Part shown: positions 1 through 11,589 of the stretch, in pieces
How positions within the stretch are numbered: position 1 is the stretch's first letter
How the letters are laid out: every line of letters starts with the position of its first letter
NCBI RefSeq assembly: GCF_000283155.1
Contig: NW_004454283.1
Span: forward strand, 1,903,779 to 1,967,778
Source: Ceratotherium simum simum
Taxonomy: Eukaryota > Chordata > Mammalia > Perissodactyla > Rhinocerotidae
DNA: 64,000 bases
Direction: 5' to 3'
Made by a program: the position numbers and the translations under genes
The notes under the pieces: generated by a model
Told to the model about the DNA's origin: nothing
Seen by the model: only the letters and a program-made list of their open reading frames with translations
Database searches by the model: none

Positions 1-890
1 TCAGGATGCTGTAACGGTGAAGTCATGGGACCTGTTTAAGGAGCACACCCACCTGCCACCCCTGCTTCCCAAGATCACTTCATAATGAAGGAAGAAAAAA
101 TTATTTTTTAATTTATGAGCTATAATAACATTAGAAAACAACGAAGGGTGCCCCCTGCAGACCAGATATGTAGGGGAACTCTAGGAAGAGAGAAAGGAGT
201 TGGAGTCCAATGGATCCCACTGAGGTTTAAAGGCATTCTTCCCAAGGGAGCCTGGGAGAAACCCTTTAATAGATATCAACAGGTACAGAGGGCAGGAGTG
301 AGCCACTCTTGGGCATCTAAGCTGCATCCAGAACTGGTGGGAACATCAGAATCCCTCTCTCTTTCCTCTGTAAACATAGTTGCCGGCAGCAAAGGAGCTC
401 CAAAGACAGGGGAGGGCTCCAGGTGAGGCTCTCAAGGAGAGAAGCAGAGCAGAATGCAGGCAGACACAGGGGAAGGATACAGGCAGAAAAAGGTGAGTCA
501 GCTCAGCCAAGGGCTGGGATATACCACAACACTACCCTTCTTGCTGTGGCACCTGTGAGGGTCTCCAGTCAGCCAACTGGCTCCCGGACCTATACCACAA
601 AGAAGACCTCTGCCCGCCCTGGGCTCCCACTCCTTGTTCACACAGAACAAGCCTTCAAGGGATCTGGCATTGGGGGAAAGAGCCCCACAGCAGAGGAACC
701 AACACTGACTAGGATCGTTCTTCCTTAGTAAACACACATGGCAACCAATGGTCACCAGACATTTGAGGAAAACCTCCACCAAGCAAGAGAAAGACGGAGA
801 GAAACTTGAACCAAACAACTGAGCCTGAAGGAATCAGAGATGATTCAGGATGCTAAAGGAAAACACAATATAAATCTTAAATTTACTTTC
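1..890. other. No gene; possibly old L1 5' region
   Basis: Mixed-composition DNA with no exon-like structure. Positions 660-880 (purine-rich, with phrases about CACATGGCAACCA and GAACCAACTGAGCC-like text) faintly resemble the start of an old L1 5'UTR/ORF1 on the plus strand, but I cannot place it firmly. The two open frames of about 100 codons here have no recognisable similarity. It is followed by an A/T-rich low-complexity patch at about 880-960. Confidence 0.3.
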
Positions 891-964
891 ATTTTTCATT
901 TTTAAATTAAATTAATTTAAAATTTTTAAAATATATTTTAGTTTTAAAAATCTGTGCTATACTT

Positions 965-2365
965 GCATGATTCAAAAATCAGAGGAAAATAAAAAGAGAT
1001 ATTTGCTCATCCAGGCATCTAACTTTTGTTTTTGCCCTTCATTCGTGAAAAATATTTTTACATTCCTTCCTTCAATGGAAGTACTAAAATCATTAAAAAT
1101 ACTGAAGATATCAAACAAATAGAAAAGTAAAAATAAAAAGAGATATATTGAGAAGTCTCGCTCCCACCCTTGCCTCCCAACCTCGCTCCTCCCCACCCCA
1201 TAGGTAATCACTTTTATCAGTTTTATTAGTTTTGCAAGCAAATATGAAAAAATTTACTTATTTTCCTTCCTGGTTTACACAAAACATAGCATACTATATG
1301 TATTAGTTTGCTAGGGCTGAGTAACAAAATACTACAAACTGGGTGGTTTAAACAATGGAAATCCATTGTCTCATAGTTCTGTGGGCTCTAAATCTGAGAT
1401 TAAGGATTTGGTGGGTTGGTTCCTTCCGAGGGCCATGAAGGAAGAATCTGTTCCAGGCCTCTCTCCTTGGCTTGTTGATGGCTGTCTTCATGTTCACATG
1501 GCATACTCCCTGTATGTGAGTCTGTCTCCAAATTTCCCATTTTTTTAAGGATACCAGTTATATTGGGTTAGGGCCCACCCTAATGAACTCATTTTCACTT
1601 GGTTACCCCTTTAAAGAGTCTATCTCCAAATAAAGACACAACTGAGGTACTACGGGTTAGGACTTCAACATGTGAATTTTGAGGGAACACAATTCAACCC
1701 ATTACACTATAATACCATTATTTTTTTCACTTAGTAATATACTCCTGGAGCTTTTCCCATATTAATACATAGACAGTTTTTTCATTCTTTTATGGCTGTA
1801 CACTACTTCATTCAGAGGATGTACTATAGTGTATTTGACCACCCTCTATAAATGAACACTTGGGTTGCTTTTTCAGTCTGTCACTATTACAAATTAAGCT
1901 TAATTGCATAGGTGTGTCGGGCATATTGGTATGATATGGGATACATATGGGATTGCATGGTCAAAGGGTAAATGAATTTGTAATTCTGATGGATATTGCC
2001 AGATTGCTCTCCTATGTCATTTTGCACTTCCCCCAGCATTGTATGAGAGGACTTGTTGCCCCACAGCCTAGACAACAGAGTATGTTGTCAGTACTTTGGA
2101 TTTTTGCCAATCTGATATGTGAGGAATGCTTTCTTTATATAATTTAATGCTCATTTCTCTTATGTGAGGTGAACATATTTCATATATTTTAGGGCCATTT
2201 GTATTTCTGTTTCTGTTAATTGGCAATTTAAAAAATTGAGTTGTTACCTCTTTTTGTTCTAGATTTCTAGGCAATCCATACATTAACCAGATTAGCCCTT
2301 TGTCTATGATATGCAATGCAAGTATTTTCCCAAATTTATCAATTGTCTTTTGACTTTGCTTTTTA
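965..2365 (-). mobile_element. Old L1 (L1M type), ORF2 C-terminal region, split by an LTR
   Basis: Read on the minus strand this is the C-terminal coding part and 3' end of a decayed mammalian L1. Typical reverse-orientation phrases occur in order: the settled-base region at 1730-1900, the GGGTCAAAGGG region near 1960, GCCAATCTGATATG near 2107, and the CTTTTGACTTTGC region near 2350. The frame is destroyed by many indels. An LTR inserted at 1299-1706 separates two collinear halves, so the LTR is the younger element. Confidence 0.75.
1299..1706 (-). mobile_element. Solo MaLR LTR (MLT1-like), reverse orientation
   Basis: The sequence starts TGTATTAG and ends CATTACA, so it has TG..CA termini. 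It is flanked by the 5-bp duplication CTATA at 1294-1298 and 1707-1711, the TSD length expected for ERVL-MaLR elements. Internal text (GGGTGGTTTAAACAATGG, CTCTCTCCTTGGCTTG, TAGGGCCCACCCTAATGA, GGACTTCAACATGTGAATTT) is the reverse complement of a MaLR LTR. No internal region is attached, so it is a solo LTR produced by LTR-LTR recombination. A relative lies at 51928-52343. Confidence 0.85.
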
Positions 2366-3620
2366 ACTTTTTTGGAAAATTTCAAACGTTATCATAAGTA
2401 GAGAGATTATATAATGAACCCCATGTACCCATCACTCAACTTCAACAGTTACCAACACGTGGCTGATCTTACTCCCTCAATAATCCCACTCACTCCCACC
2501 CCAGATTATTTTAAAGCAAATTCTAGTCCTCATAGCTTTCATCCATAAATAGTCCAGTAGGTATCTGTAAAAGATTCTCTTAGTATCTCTCTTTTAAAAA
2601 ACTTAATCACCATTATCACATATGCAAAATTAACAATATTTCCTTAATATTGTCAAATAATCAATACGTGTTCAAATTTTCCTGAACATACATCGTGATT
2701 AGTTGATATGTCCCTTAAGTTCCTTTTAATCTATAGGTTCAGCCTCTGTCACTTTTTCTCTTGAAATTAACTTTTGAAGAATTAATTGGGTTGTTGGTCA
2801 GGCAGAATTTCCCATAGTCTGGATATTTCTGAGTGCCTCTCCATGGTGTCTTTTAACATGTTCCTCTGTCCTCTGTATTTTCTGTAAATTGATAGCTAGA
2901 TTTAGAGGCATTATCAGATTTGGATTTGATTTGGTGGGGGGCAACACGACTTCGTAGGGAGTGTTGTCTACGTCCTTCAATAGGCACATTATGTCTGGTT
3001 GTCTTTATTTTTGTGATGTCGGCAGCTATTGATGATCATTGACAAAGCCCATTGATACATTAGATGTTGCAAAATGATACCTTTCAAATTCTATCATCCC
3101 TTCTTCATTTATTTGCTGGAATACATCTATGACGAGAAACTTCCCCTCGTCACTATTCGGTTAAGTGGAAGTGCAGTTTGTATAGCAAAGGCAAGATAAA
3201 TGTTTGGTTCTTTTCCTCTACTGCCACTTTAAAAATGATTGGTTGCCTAGGATATTCCAAAGGAGGATGTTATATTCTTACTATTATGAACTCATTTCTT
3301 TATAGCATATTTTGTGTTTCAATCCATCATAGTTATTGTCCTTCTTCATGCTCCACTCGTCCCATCTTTGGTCAGTGAGAGCTCTCCAGGTTGGCTCCCG
3401 AGTCCTTTAGACATAACCTCTGTCATCATTGTGGCTCTCCTTGCTGTTTGGTCTGACGAGCTGTTGCAGGTTCACCTTGCATAGTTCCTGCTCCAGACCT
3501 GGAATCAGCCTTTCCTCCGAGGAGCCTTGTTTCCCTTTTGTGTGAAATGGTATTTAGAGACCACAGTATGGACATACTTGCGATATAATCCATTCTAATT
3601 AATGTGCACAGCATTATTTA
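2366..3620 (-). mobile_element. Old L1 long 3'UTR, reverse orientation
   Basis: The block starts with the reverse-orientation 3' terminus of an old L1 (TAATGAACCCCATGTACCC, ATCACTCAACTTCAACA) and continues through well-known 3'UTR phrases: GATTATTTTAAAGCAAATTC, TTTAACATGTTCCTCTGTCC, ATAATGTCTGGTTGTCTTTA-like text and CAGACCTGGAATCAGCC near 3495. No coding frame survives. The subfamily (L1MB/L1MC/L1ME range) is not assigned. Confidence 0.65.
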
Positions 3621-3639
3621 CTGCTGTGTAAAAGGAATA

Positions 3640-5240
3640 ATCTGAACCCAAAAGTTTGTAGAAATTAGAATATGTGTACTGAAATAAGACATTCAGTGGG
3701 CACAGAGAACATAATGGGCATGGAGGAATACCAAGTTAATGATATGGAAAATATAATCAACTAAATCTCTCTAGATGTAGAGCATAAACACAGAGATGGA
3801 AAAGATGAGAGAAAAAATTAAGAGGCACAGAAGATAGATTTAAGGTTCAATATTCAACCATTAGGAATTCCAGAAGGAAAGGAAAGAAACAATGACATAG
3901 AGAAAATAATTTTCAAAATAATAAATGTATATACTGTTCAGCCCATGGGTAACATATTGGAAGTGGGAGTGCTAACCGAGTCAACTTCATCATTAAAATA
4001 TAGACTCTGTGGAAAAGTGTTTCTGATATAGCAATCTATTACCTAAGATCAGCATATGGTTAGATCTTTATCTTCTTTTGTTCATTGTAATTGTTTGTAT
4101 AATTTTGTAAAATGGGAGTGCCTTGGCCTGCCTGGGTTGGATCCATATTCATATAAAGCTCCTCCCTTGGAGTTACCAAAATAACCCATATACAATCTCA
4201 AGCTTGCTTATCCTTTGAAACACAGTCTACTTTCTGAGAATCAAAGGACCTCTGGGCAGGAAAGAGGATGTTAATGGCAGAAAAAAGGACATGCAAAGCA
4301 AACAAAATAAATACATTGAAGAGAGCCTCTCAAACTGGAAAAAATGCTGTATTGTGCTTTCTCTGTTGGCCTAGAGCAGAAGCGGACAAAATAAGGTCTG
4401 TGGACCAAATCCAACTCTCTGCCTCGTTTTGTATAGTCTGCAAGCTGTGAATGGCTCTTCACTGGTTGGAAAAGATCAAAATAACATTTTGTGACATGTG
4501 AAAACATATGAAATTCAAATTTCAGTGCCCATAAGTAAAGTGTGATTGGATCACAGCACTGCTCATTCATTTACATGCTGCAACGGCAGAGTTGAGGAGT
4601 TGCAACAGAGACTCTCTGGCCAGTGGTGTGGCCGGCAGAGCCTAAAACATTCACTATCGAAAATACTCACTTTTTCAGAAAAAGTTTGCCAATCTTTGGC
4701 CTAGAAGTTGTGGTACATCACAACTTTCCCTTTGGCCCAGTGCTCTAATGAGGAAGGTCTTCAAACCAAAGAGTGCTGAGGGCCAGGCAAGATTTTTATG
4801 TGTGTGTGTGTGGAAACTCACAAGCAGACATACCCTGGTGAAACTTTAGAACAAAAAGGTAAAGACAAGATGCTAAAAACCTCAGAGAGATAGAACAGGT
4901 TTTCTAGAAGGTAAGGGAATTAGACTTTTCCACCAAACTTTTCACAGGCAACACTAGACACAAGGTGACAGTGGACCCATGTTTCAAAGTTCTGGGGTGA
5001 AGAATTTGGAACCTAGAATTCTAGACTCACCCACACCTTATATCAATGTGAAGGTAAGAGAAAGACATCTAAAAAGACAAGAACTCAGAGTTCATTCCTC
5101 ATATTAAAAAAAAATCGATGTAATCTAGCAAAACAAACAAAAATGCTCTAATAAAAAGACCACATGGGATAAAACAAATTGTGGCAGCTGTATGTGACCC
5201 AGAAGAAATGAATGAGGCCAGAATGAAAATAAAAGGATCC
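3640..5240 (+). pseudogene. Decayed L1M ORF1 fragments, plus strand
   Basis: Two blocks resemble old L1 ORF1 in forward orientation. Positions 3650-3955 carry the coiled-coil to RRM transition region (GATGGAAAAGATGAGAGA followed by an A-rich stretch and AGGAATTCCAGAAGGAAA). Positions 4800-5230 carry the C-terminal domain region (AATTCTAGACTCACCC, AAGAACTCAGAG). Stops and frameshifts are everywhere. The middle (3960-4375) is unassigned, and a hAT element sits at 4376-4697. L1 ORF1 normally makes the RNA-binding chaperone of the retrotransposition particle; this copy is dead. Confidence 0.55.
4376..4697. mobile_element. hAT (Charlie-type) non-autonomous DNA transposon
   Basis: The element has inverted ends: the left end reads GCAGAAGCGGACAAAATAAG and the right end reads GTTTGCCAATCTTT. 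It carries interior phrases common to a mammalian hAT MITE (AACGGCAGAGTTGAGGAGTT, AGCCTAAAACATTCACTATC, TTTTTCAGAAAAAGTTTGCC). The flanks share GGCCTAGA at 4368-4375 and 4698-4705, the 8-bp TSD of hAT transposons; the identity extends to 10 bp. No transposase is encoded. Confidence 0.8.
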
Positions 5241-5248
5241 AACGGAAT

Positions 5249-5420
5249 GATGGTTCTCAATCTTTAATGTGTGGAAGAATCACATTTGGTGCAGATTAAA
5301 AATGCAAATTCCCATGTGCTCTTTCGAGAGGCTGGTGGAGTAGCCCAGGGAGGAAGCTACGTTTTAGATGAGCTTCCAGGTCATTCTCTAACTTCACTTA
5401 GAGGAATTGCACTAGATTCT
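5249..5420. mobile_element. hAT MITE (MER5/MER20-like)
   Basis: The left end GATGGTTCTCAATCTTTAAT is the usual GTGGTTCTCAA start of a Charlie-type MITE. The AAGAATCAC..., CAGATTAAAAATGCAAATTC and CCAGGTCATTCTCTAAC blocks follow in the right order. The right terminus is eroded, so the TSD could not be read. Confidence 0.55.
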
Positions 5421-5524
5421 GACATCTCTCCAGCAGCAATTTTGATGACAAAGAATTACATTTGCGTTTCTAGGAATCCAATCATACCACTTAGTATTTT
5501 CATGTATTTAACAATATTCATTCA

Positions 5525-5680
5525 GATATTTATTGAATGCCTACTGTGTACCAAGGCACTGCTCTCTTCTAGGCTTTTGGGCTGTATCCATGTCAAAACA
5601 GATGAAGATCTCTGCCCATGGAGCTTATTCTTAATTCTAGAAGGAATACTTACGTAATCATCATGTGGTAAATGATGTTT
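5525..5680 (-). mobile_element. L2 LINE 3' end, reverse orientation
   Basis: The phrase TTATTGAATGCCTACTGTGT and the following GGCACTGCTCT..., CTGCCCATGGAGCTTATTCT are the reverse complement of the 3' end of ancient L2. Several similar fragments occur later in the window. Confidence 0.65.
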
Positions 5681-5879
5681 ATCGGTTTTCAATTTTTATA
5701 ATCAGAGCATGGAAGACATTCACAATTATAAATAGATGTAAATAATATAAACCTTGGCAATCTAAAAATAATAGGACTTACACAAAATTATATGGCAAGA
5801 GATAAACAGAGGGAAAAGAGTAAAGATGTAAATTTCCCCATCTCTCATGGTGGGCAGTCAGTTGGGTTAGGTTGAAGAA

Positions 5880-7540
5880 TTTCCATGAAGCAGTTGGGGA
5901 GAAGTTCTCAATAATTGTGAACATGCTGCAACATTTTTTTGCACAATATTCAATTATTTCTTTAGAATAAATTCCTAAAAGTAAAATTGTCTGTATATTT
6001 TTAAGGTTTTGATACAATATACTGCCAAGTTGCCCTAAAAAAAAATTGTATATTTTGTAGTTCCACTAAGAGCGTAGAAAAGTATCCATTACCTGAAACT
6101 TTATCTATGTTGAGTTTTATCCAACTTAAAAAATTCCCACTTGATATATAAAAAAAAATCCCACAGTTTTAAAATTGCACTTATTTGTCTACAAGTACAA
6201 TGAAATATTTGCTTCATTTTTGACTTTTTTTGGTTTTTTCTTTTTGTGACTGATCTGTTCATGTCATTCATTCATTTTCTTATTGAATTGTAGAAATTCT
6301 TTATATATTAAAGATATTAATTAGTTGTCTATTACATATATATAAATATGATGCAAAATTTTTCCCAAGTTCACATTTGATTTTAATCATTTTTGTGTGG
6401 TTCTTCACATACAAACATTTAAAAGTTCAAGTAGTCAATCTTATCACCATTTTTGTTTGTTTCTTCTTCTTTAGGTATCATAATGATAAAGTCCTACCTT
6501 ACCCAGAAATCACCTACAATTTCTTCTTTTTTTGAATTATTTTTCCTTTTTTAAATTCTTAAAATTTTAAAGTATTAAGGACTTATTGTGTTATATGTTA
6601 TGAGATAGTGTTTTAACTTATTCTTCAAATATCTAGAATTGTTTTTCTAACAGAATTTATTAAATAATTCCATTGATTTAATATGCCACATCTAACAGAC
6701 ACCAAATTCCCATATGAGTCAGTTTATGGACGCCATTCTATTGCAATGAAATAGTTACCTCTTCTTTGTTCAGTACCACATTGTTTTAATTTCTGTAGTG
6801 GCCTTACAGTGTTTCAGTATTTGATAAGGCAAGTCACTTCTCTTTGCTGTTGTCTTTTCTAAATTGCATTGGTCATTCCCATATTTATTTCAAAAAATTA
6901 TTAAAGTTTTCATAAAATGAAAAATAAAAATTAAGTAATTTAAGAAATATGGAAAACATTTTAAAAGAAAGCAAAAAAAACACAAAACCAAAAACCAAAA
7001 AATTGCCCCAAATCCCACCAAGCAGAAAAAGAAAACTGTGTTAAATTTGGGGTGAATATCATTCCAGACATATGTCTAGAGACATATACAGATTGAAAGA
7101 TTTGTATTTAATATTTGACTTTAACAAAAGAATGCAAATTTGTGTGAAATTGAAGGAATTGTTGAACTTCAGAAAAAAAATTTTTCATAAGATGTCCCTA
7201 AAAGATTTCTCTAAGGTTATAAAACAATTAGAAACTTGGATTTATTATATGTTTTTACCTATGTGTCTCAATTTTGGATAAAAACTATTGATTCCTTGCT
7301 ATGAAATATGAGAAGATTTGTATTCTTACAACTCTTTCTCCACCAACATTTTGTTAGCTATATTTTCATTTTATTTGGTCAAGTGTTATAACATTTACAT
7401 TTAGTTCCGTAAACATTTCTCCAGTTGTTAGTTTTAGTCTGTGTTTATATGAATTTAACACGTAACACTGACCTTTTCCTTTTTTACTACATAAAGTTTA
7501 AAAAAATTTTTTTAAATCTCATCCTTGGTTCTATTTATTG
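5880..7540 (-). mobile_element. Mosaic of old L1/HAL1 fragments, reverse orientation
   Basis: Heavily decayed reverse-strand L1-like text. A 3' portion spans 5915-6150 (AATAAATTCCTAAAAGTAAA and following), then GAATTGTAGAAATTCTTTATAT near 6285 and the TTTAATTTCTGTAGTGGCCT region near 6790. Positions 6890-7060 are A-rich and look like the end of a separate piece (AATCCCACCAAGCAGAAAAA). 7280-7540 is AT-rich and unassigned. No frame is open for more than about 70 codons. Confidence 0.55.
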
Positions 7541-7555
7541 TCAAGTCATTTTTTT

Positions 7556-7797
7556 GCGTGTGTGAGGAAAATTAGCCCTGAGCTAACATCCGATGCCAGT
7601 CTTCCTCTTTTTGCTGAGGAAGATTGGCCCTGGGCTGACATCCATGCCCATCTTCCTCTACTTTGTATCTGGGATGCCTGCCACAGCATGGCTTGACAAG
7701 AGGTGCGTTGGTCCGTGCCCGGGATCCGAACCTGCGAACCCTGGGCCACCAAAACGGAGGGTGGGAACCTAACCCTATGCCACCGTGCCAGCCCCAT
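7556..7797 (-). mobile_element. ERE SINE (equine tRNA-derived), reverse
   Basis: On the minus strand it begins GGCTGGCACGGTGG, carries the pol III B-box region (the complement of GGGATCCGAACC near 7721) and ends in the tail GCTCAGGGCTAATTTTCCTC. The TSD GTCATTTTTTT is present at 7545-7555 and again from 7798. Two tandem copies of the GAGGAAGATT...GCCCTG tail module are present, as in long ERE copies. Confidence 0.93.
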
Positions 7798-7809
7798 GTC
7801 ATTTTTTTT

Positions 7810-8760
7810 ACAAGAAGTGCCATATGCAATATTTCTTGGATTCTTTCATGTTTGAGTATGACTTGCTGTTTTCTTTCTACTTGGAGAACTCTGTCTGGCT
7901 ATGGTTGTCTTGGGTCCCTGTTTCCTCCCCTCAGAACATTACCAGAATTTCTCCACTGCAATGTTTACTGGCAATGCTGCTGTAGAGAAATCCACAGGCT
8001 GATTTCCTCCCTTATAAATGACTTGTTTATCCATCCGGATGCCTGAAGAATAATTGTGTCTTTAGTCTTGAAGTTCAATAATTTAACAAAGTCTAAGGTG
8101 TTTAACTGGATAAATATCCCCCTAAACACTATGTGCCCCTATAAGCAGAAGATTTTGTTGTTCCTCCATTACAAGGCTCTTTTGCTGTATTATATTTATG
8201 AATATTCTTTGTATTCAATGTCTTGGGTTCTGTATTTGAGAGACTCTAGTTATCCTGTTTGTTCATTTTGTCATTCCTTCAAATCTATCACCTTCTTCTT
8301 AATTGCTTTAGTCGCTTTGTATTATTCCTCTGAAATTACTGTGATTATTTCAAAGCTTTTTTCTATATCATTTGATTAGGAATTTGATTTCCAGATATGT
8401 CTAGTCAATTTATTGCTCTATCTAAATTATTTATTAAATCTGTAATAGTGTTTGGAGTCTCATTGGTTTTCCTTATCTCTTTCCTTTTCCTCTGTTTATT
8501 ATTACCCGAGCATTGAGGTAGTTTTATCAGGTTCATATCCTTTTTTCAGTTCTTCCATATCATGAAACACCTCTGGAAGTTTTCTTCTGTTCCTTAGATT
8601 ATGTTTTCCTGCAGATTGGGTTCTTTGACTGTTATCTCCATGCAATATTTTGTGCATTTTTGTTGTTATGAACTTGCATAGCTGCATGTTATTTCTTTTC
8701 ATCTTGCACATGCTTATGATGGTACCCATCTGCCCAGATCTTCTATTTGCTCTGCTATCA
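7810..8760 (-). mobile_element. Old L1/HAL1 ORF1-proximal region, reverse orientation
   Basis: Reverse-strand similarity to the ORF1/5' part of old L1 or HAL1. Recognisable blocks are TAGAGAAATCCACAGGCTGA near 7983, CCGGATGCCTGAAGAATAAT near 8035, and the TTATCAGGTTCATATCCTTT region near 8525. The ERE at 7556-7797 sits at the junction with the block to the left. No frame is intact. It may extend to about 9180, but that part cannot be assigned. Confidence 0.45.
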
Positions 8761-10055
8761 TGTGGCTAGGTCTTCCTTGATATTTTACCACCTGATCTGA
8801 CACTCACTTTTCTTCCCCTCTGAGTCACAATCTGTAGCCTAAGAGTTGTTTTATATATAAATTTTGTGTGACTTGAAGGCATGTATGGTGTGGGTGGGGG
8901 GCAATGCTGAGCCACCTGGAGTTGTTTGAAGCCCTTACCGGGGCACTGAATGCTGCTCTCTCTTCTGATCACTCATTCAGCGTCTTGTGTCTGGGGTGCT
9001 CACCCTCACAAAGGTGTGTCCCATGCCTGTGGGCTTTGAGCCATTTTCTCCACACAGCAAAGAATCCTGGAACATGCCGCTTCTGGTCTCCTCTGTGATC
9101 TGGTGGTGACAGGTAAGATTTCCCACTCTCAAGGTTTTCCTTTGCTCTTTCCTGGGGCTGCACAGTCACATTCTCCATCTACTTTTCTTCAAATGGGAGG
9201 ATATTTGTGAGAATTTTCTGTATTTCCTTGTGTGGAAGTAGGTGAAGGGGAGGATATTCATTAGTTTAAAATCCTTTTCAAGGATCTCAGTAAAATGCTG
9301 TAGTGGACTGTTTGACGTGTCAAAAGTTAGACAAGAGTCTTGCCTAGACTGGTGAGGAGAGAAACTACAGAATGAGAAGGAGTGTTGGGGATTACAGCAA
9401 GCTCGAGAGGAGATGAGAAAATATTAGAAGCAGAAAGGAGAAAGCCCAGAATATGGTCAGACACCGGATGTCAAATGTGAAAAATGACCGACGAAAGATC
9501 CACCGAAGCATATTTATCATTTGATGTGCTATATTGTGATTTTAAACTGCTCCATAACTTCAAAATTTCAGTCAAATAGGCTCTACACGCAACCTTAAAT
9601 CAGTGGTGCTTGGGATAGTGAAAACATTGCACTGGTTTATGGATGTCGTCCCAAGAAGAGAAGCAGTGTGCAAAGAGCACAGGAAGCAAAATCCAGGATA
9701 CAGACCACAAAATCAGTGGAAGCAGAGACTTAAAGTCAGGAGTATCAAGAGAATTATAATTCCTCCCCCTTTACTAAACCCTGGAAATAATGCCCGGAGA
9801 AAGCAGGTTTTTAGACCTTTTTACCAGCAAATGAGAGGATGGGGTGACATTGAAGATACTGACATATAGTTACAAGTGTTTGATAATAAAATTTACCAAT
9901 TGAAACACTTTTGGTCACATCCATGTTTTCTTAGTTTTGATATGTGGAACTGTAATGATTAGTGCTTCCTAAATTATTAATGTGAGATCTACATCAGAAA
10001 ACTTCTAAAGACCTTTCATATGTAAATATTAGATGAAACCATTATTCTTTGGGGA
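8761..10055. other. Unassigned; small open frame at 9603-9869
   Basis: 8880-9180 is GC-richer and might be the 5' end of the preceding L1/HAL1. 9180-10055 shows no repeat I recognise. An 88-codon plus-strand frame at 9603-9869 is rich in Arg/Lys/Gln/Pro and is followed by an AATAAA at 9886-9891. I recognise no domain, and a frame of this size is expected by chance in 64 kb. Confidence 0.3.
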
Positions 10056-10256
10056 TTTTTAAATTTTTTATTGAAGTAAAATTTACATACAGTGAAATAC
10101 ATAGATCTTAGTGTACAATTCAATACATTTCAAAAAATATCTACTCCCGTGTAACCAACACTCAATCAAGATATCATCTCTACCACCCTAGAAAGTTCTC
10201 TTATACCCACTTCTAATCAACCCTCCCCACTTCAAGCAACCACTGCTCTCATTTTT
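10056..10256 (-). mobile_element. Old L1 3' end, left half of an interrupted copy
   Basis: Reverse-orientation L1 3' terminus (TTTATTGAAGTAAAATTTAC, TTAGTGTACAATTCAATACA, GTGTAACCAACACTCAATCA). It stops at ACCACTGCTCTCATTTTT (10239-10256). The matching continuation begins at 13705 on the far side of a younger L1. Confidence 0.8.
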
Positions 10257-10621
10257 TTCCTCTTTCTTTTTTTTAAAAATTATTTTACTGAGGTCATATT
10301 GGCTTATAACATTGTGTAAATTTCAGGTGTACATTATTATATTTCATTTTCTGCATAGACTGCATCATGCTTACTCCCAATAGTCTAGTTTTTGTCCGTC
10401 ACCATGCATACGTGCCCCTTTTCCCCTTTTGCCCTTCACCCACCTCATTCCCCTCTGGTAACCACCAATCTGTTCTTATCTATGTGTTTGTTTATCTTCC
10501 ATGTATGAGTGAAATCATATGGTGTTTGTCTTTCTCTGTCTCACTTATTTTGCTTAACGTAATACCCTCAAGGTCCATCTCTGTTGTCGCAAATGGCACA
10601 ATTTTGTCTTTTTTATGGCTT

Positions 10622-11361
10622 TTATATCTTTTTTATCCATTCCTCCATTGATGGGCACTTGGGTTGCTTCCACGTCTCGGCTATTGTGAATAATGCTGCA
10701 ATGAACATAGGGGTGCGTATATCTTTCTGAATTAGCGATTTCATGTCCTTTGGATGAATACCCAGTAGTGGGATAGCTGGATCATATGGCATGTCTATTT
10801 TTACTTTTTTGAGAAATCTCCATACTGTTTTCCATAGTGGCTGCACAGTTTTATTGTTACATAATGCCCATCTTTGTCTCTTGTTATCGTTTCTGTCTTG
10901 AAGTCTGCTTTGTCACATAGAAGTATAGCTACACCCACTTTCTGGTTGCTATTTGGTTGGAGTATCATCTTCCATCCCTTCATTCTGAGCCTATGTTTGT
11001 CTTTAGAGCTGAGATGTGTTTCCTGGAGGCAGCACATTGTTGGGTCTTGTTTTTTAATCCATCTAGCTACTCTGTGTCTTTTTTCAATCCATTTACCTTT
11101 AGAGTGTTTATTGCTATACGAGGGCTTAATACTGCCCTTTTGTCTTCTGTTTCCGGTTGTTCTATATTTCCATAGTTTCTTTTTCCATATATTCCTGTCT
11201 GCCATTTCATTTTGGTGGTTTCCTGTGATGTTTTTCTCAGTTTTCTCTTTATTTATGATTTGTGACTCTGCTCTGATTGTTTGTTTTGTGGTTACCATGA
11301 GGTTTGTATAAAAGATCTCATAGATGAGATAGTCCCTTTTCTGACAGAATCTTATCTCCAT
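10622..11361 (-). pseudogene. L1 ORF2 remnant with central deletion
   Basis: An open minus-strand frame at 10801-11361 (186 codons) contains the start of the ORF2 apurinic endonuclease domain, including the CCLQETHL motif whose Glu is a catalytic metal ligand, and later GVAIL and RDKDGHY. About 15 codons after the deletion junction near 10847-10853 it ends out of frame. The C-terminal ORF2 piece continues in another frame at 10622-10846 ([25 protein letters not shown]). Full ORF2 is about 1,270 residues and nicks and copies DNA during retrotransposition. This copy cannot do so. Confidence 0.85.
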
Positions 11362-11589
11362 TAGCCTATGCAGGTTTTACCCTTTTCCTCTTTCCCTTCT
11401 ATGTTTTTGTTGTCACAAATTATTCTTTTTTGTGTTGTGAGTTTGTGACCAAATTGATGTAGTCATAGTTATTTTTCATGCTTTCTTTCCCTTTAGTCTT
11501 TATGTTATAATCAAGTGTTTACTAACCTATTCTGATATAGAGCTGTGTTTTTCTGGTTCTGTCTATTTACCTCCCTGCTCAAAGGTTTT

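Noticed and set aside
9603..9869. Processed pseudogene or small gene followed by AATAAA
   Set aside because: 88 codons, no recognised protein, no poly(A) tail or target duplication seen.
10801..11361. 186-codon frame as a possible gene
   Set aside because: Recognisable as L1 ORF2 endonuclease start plus spacer, terminated by the internal deletion.
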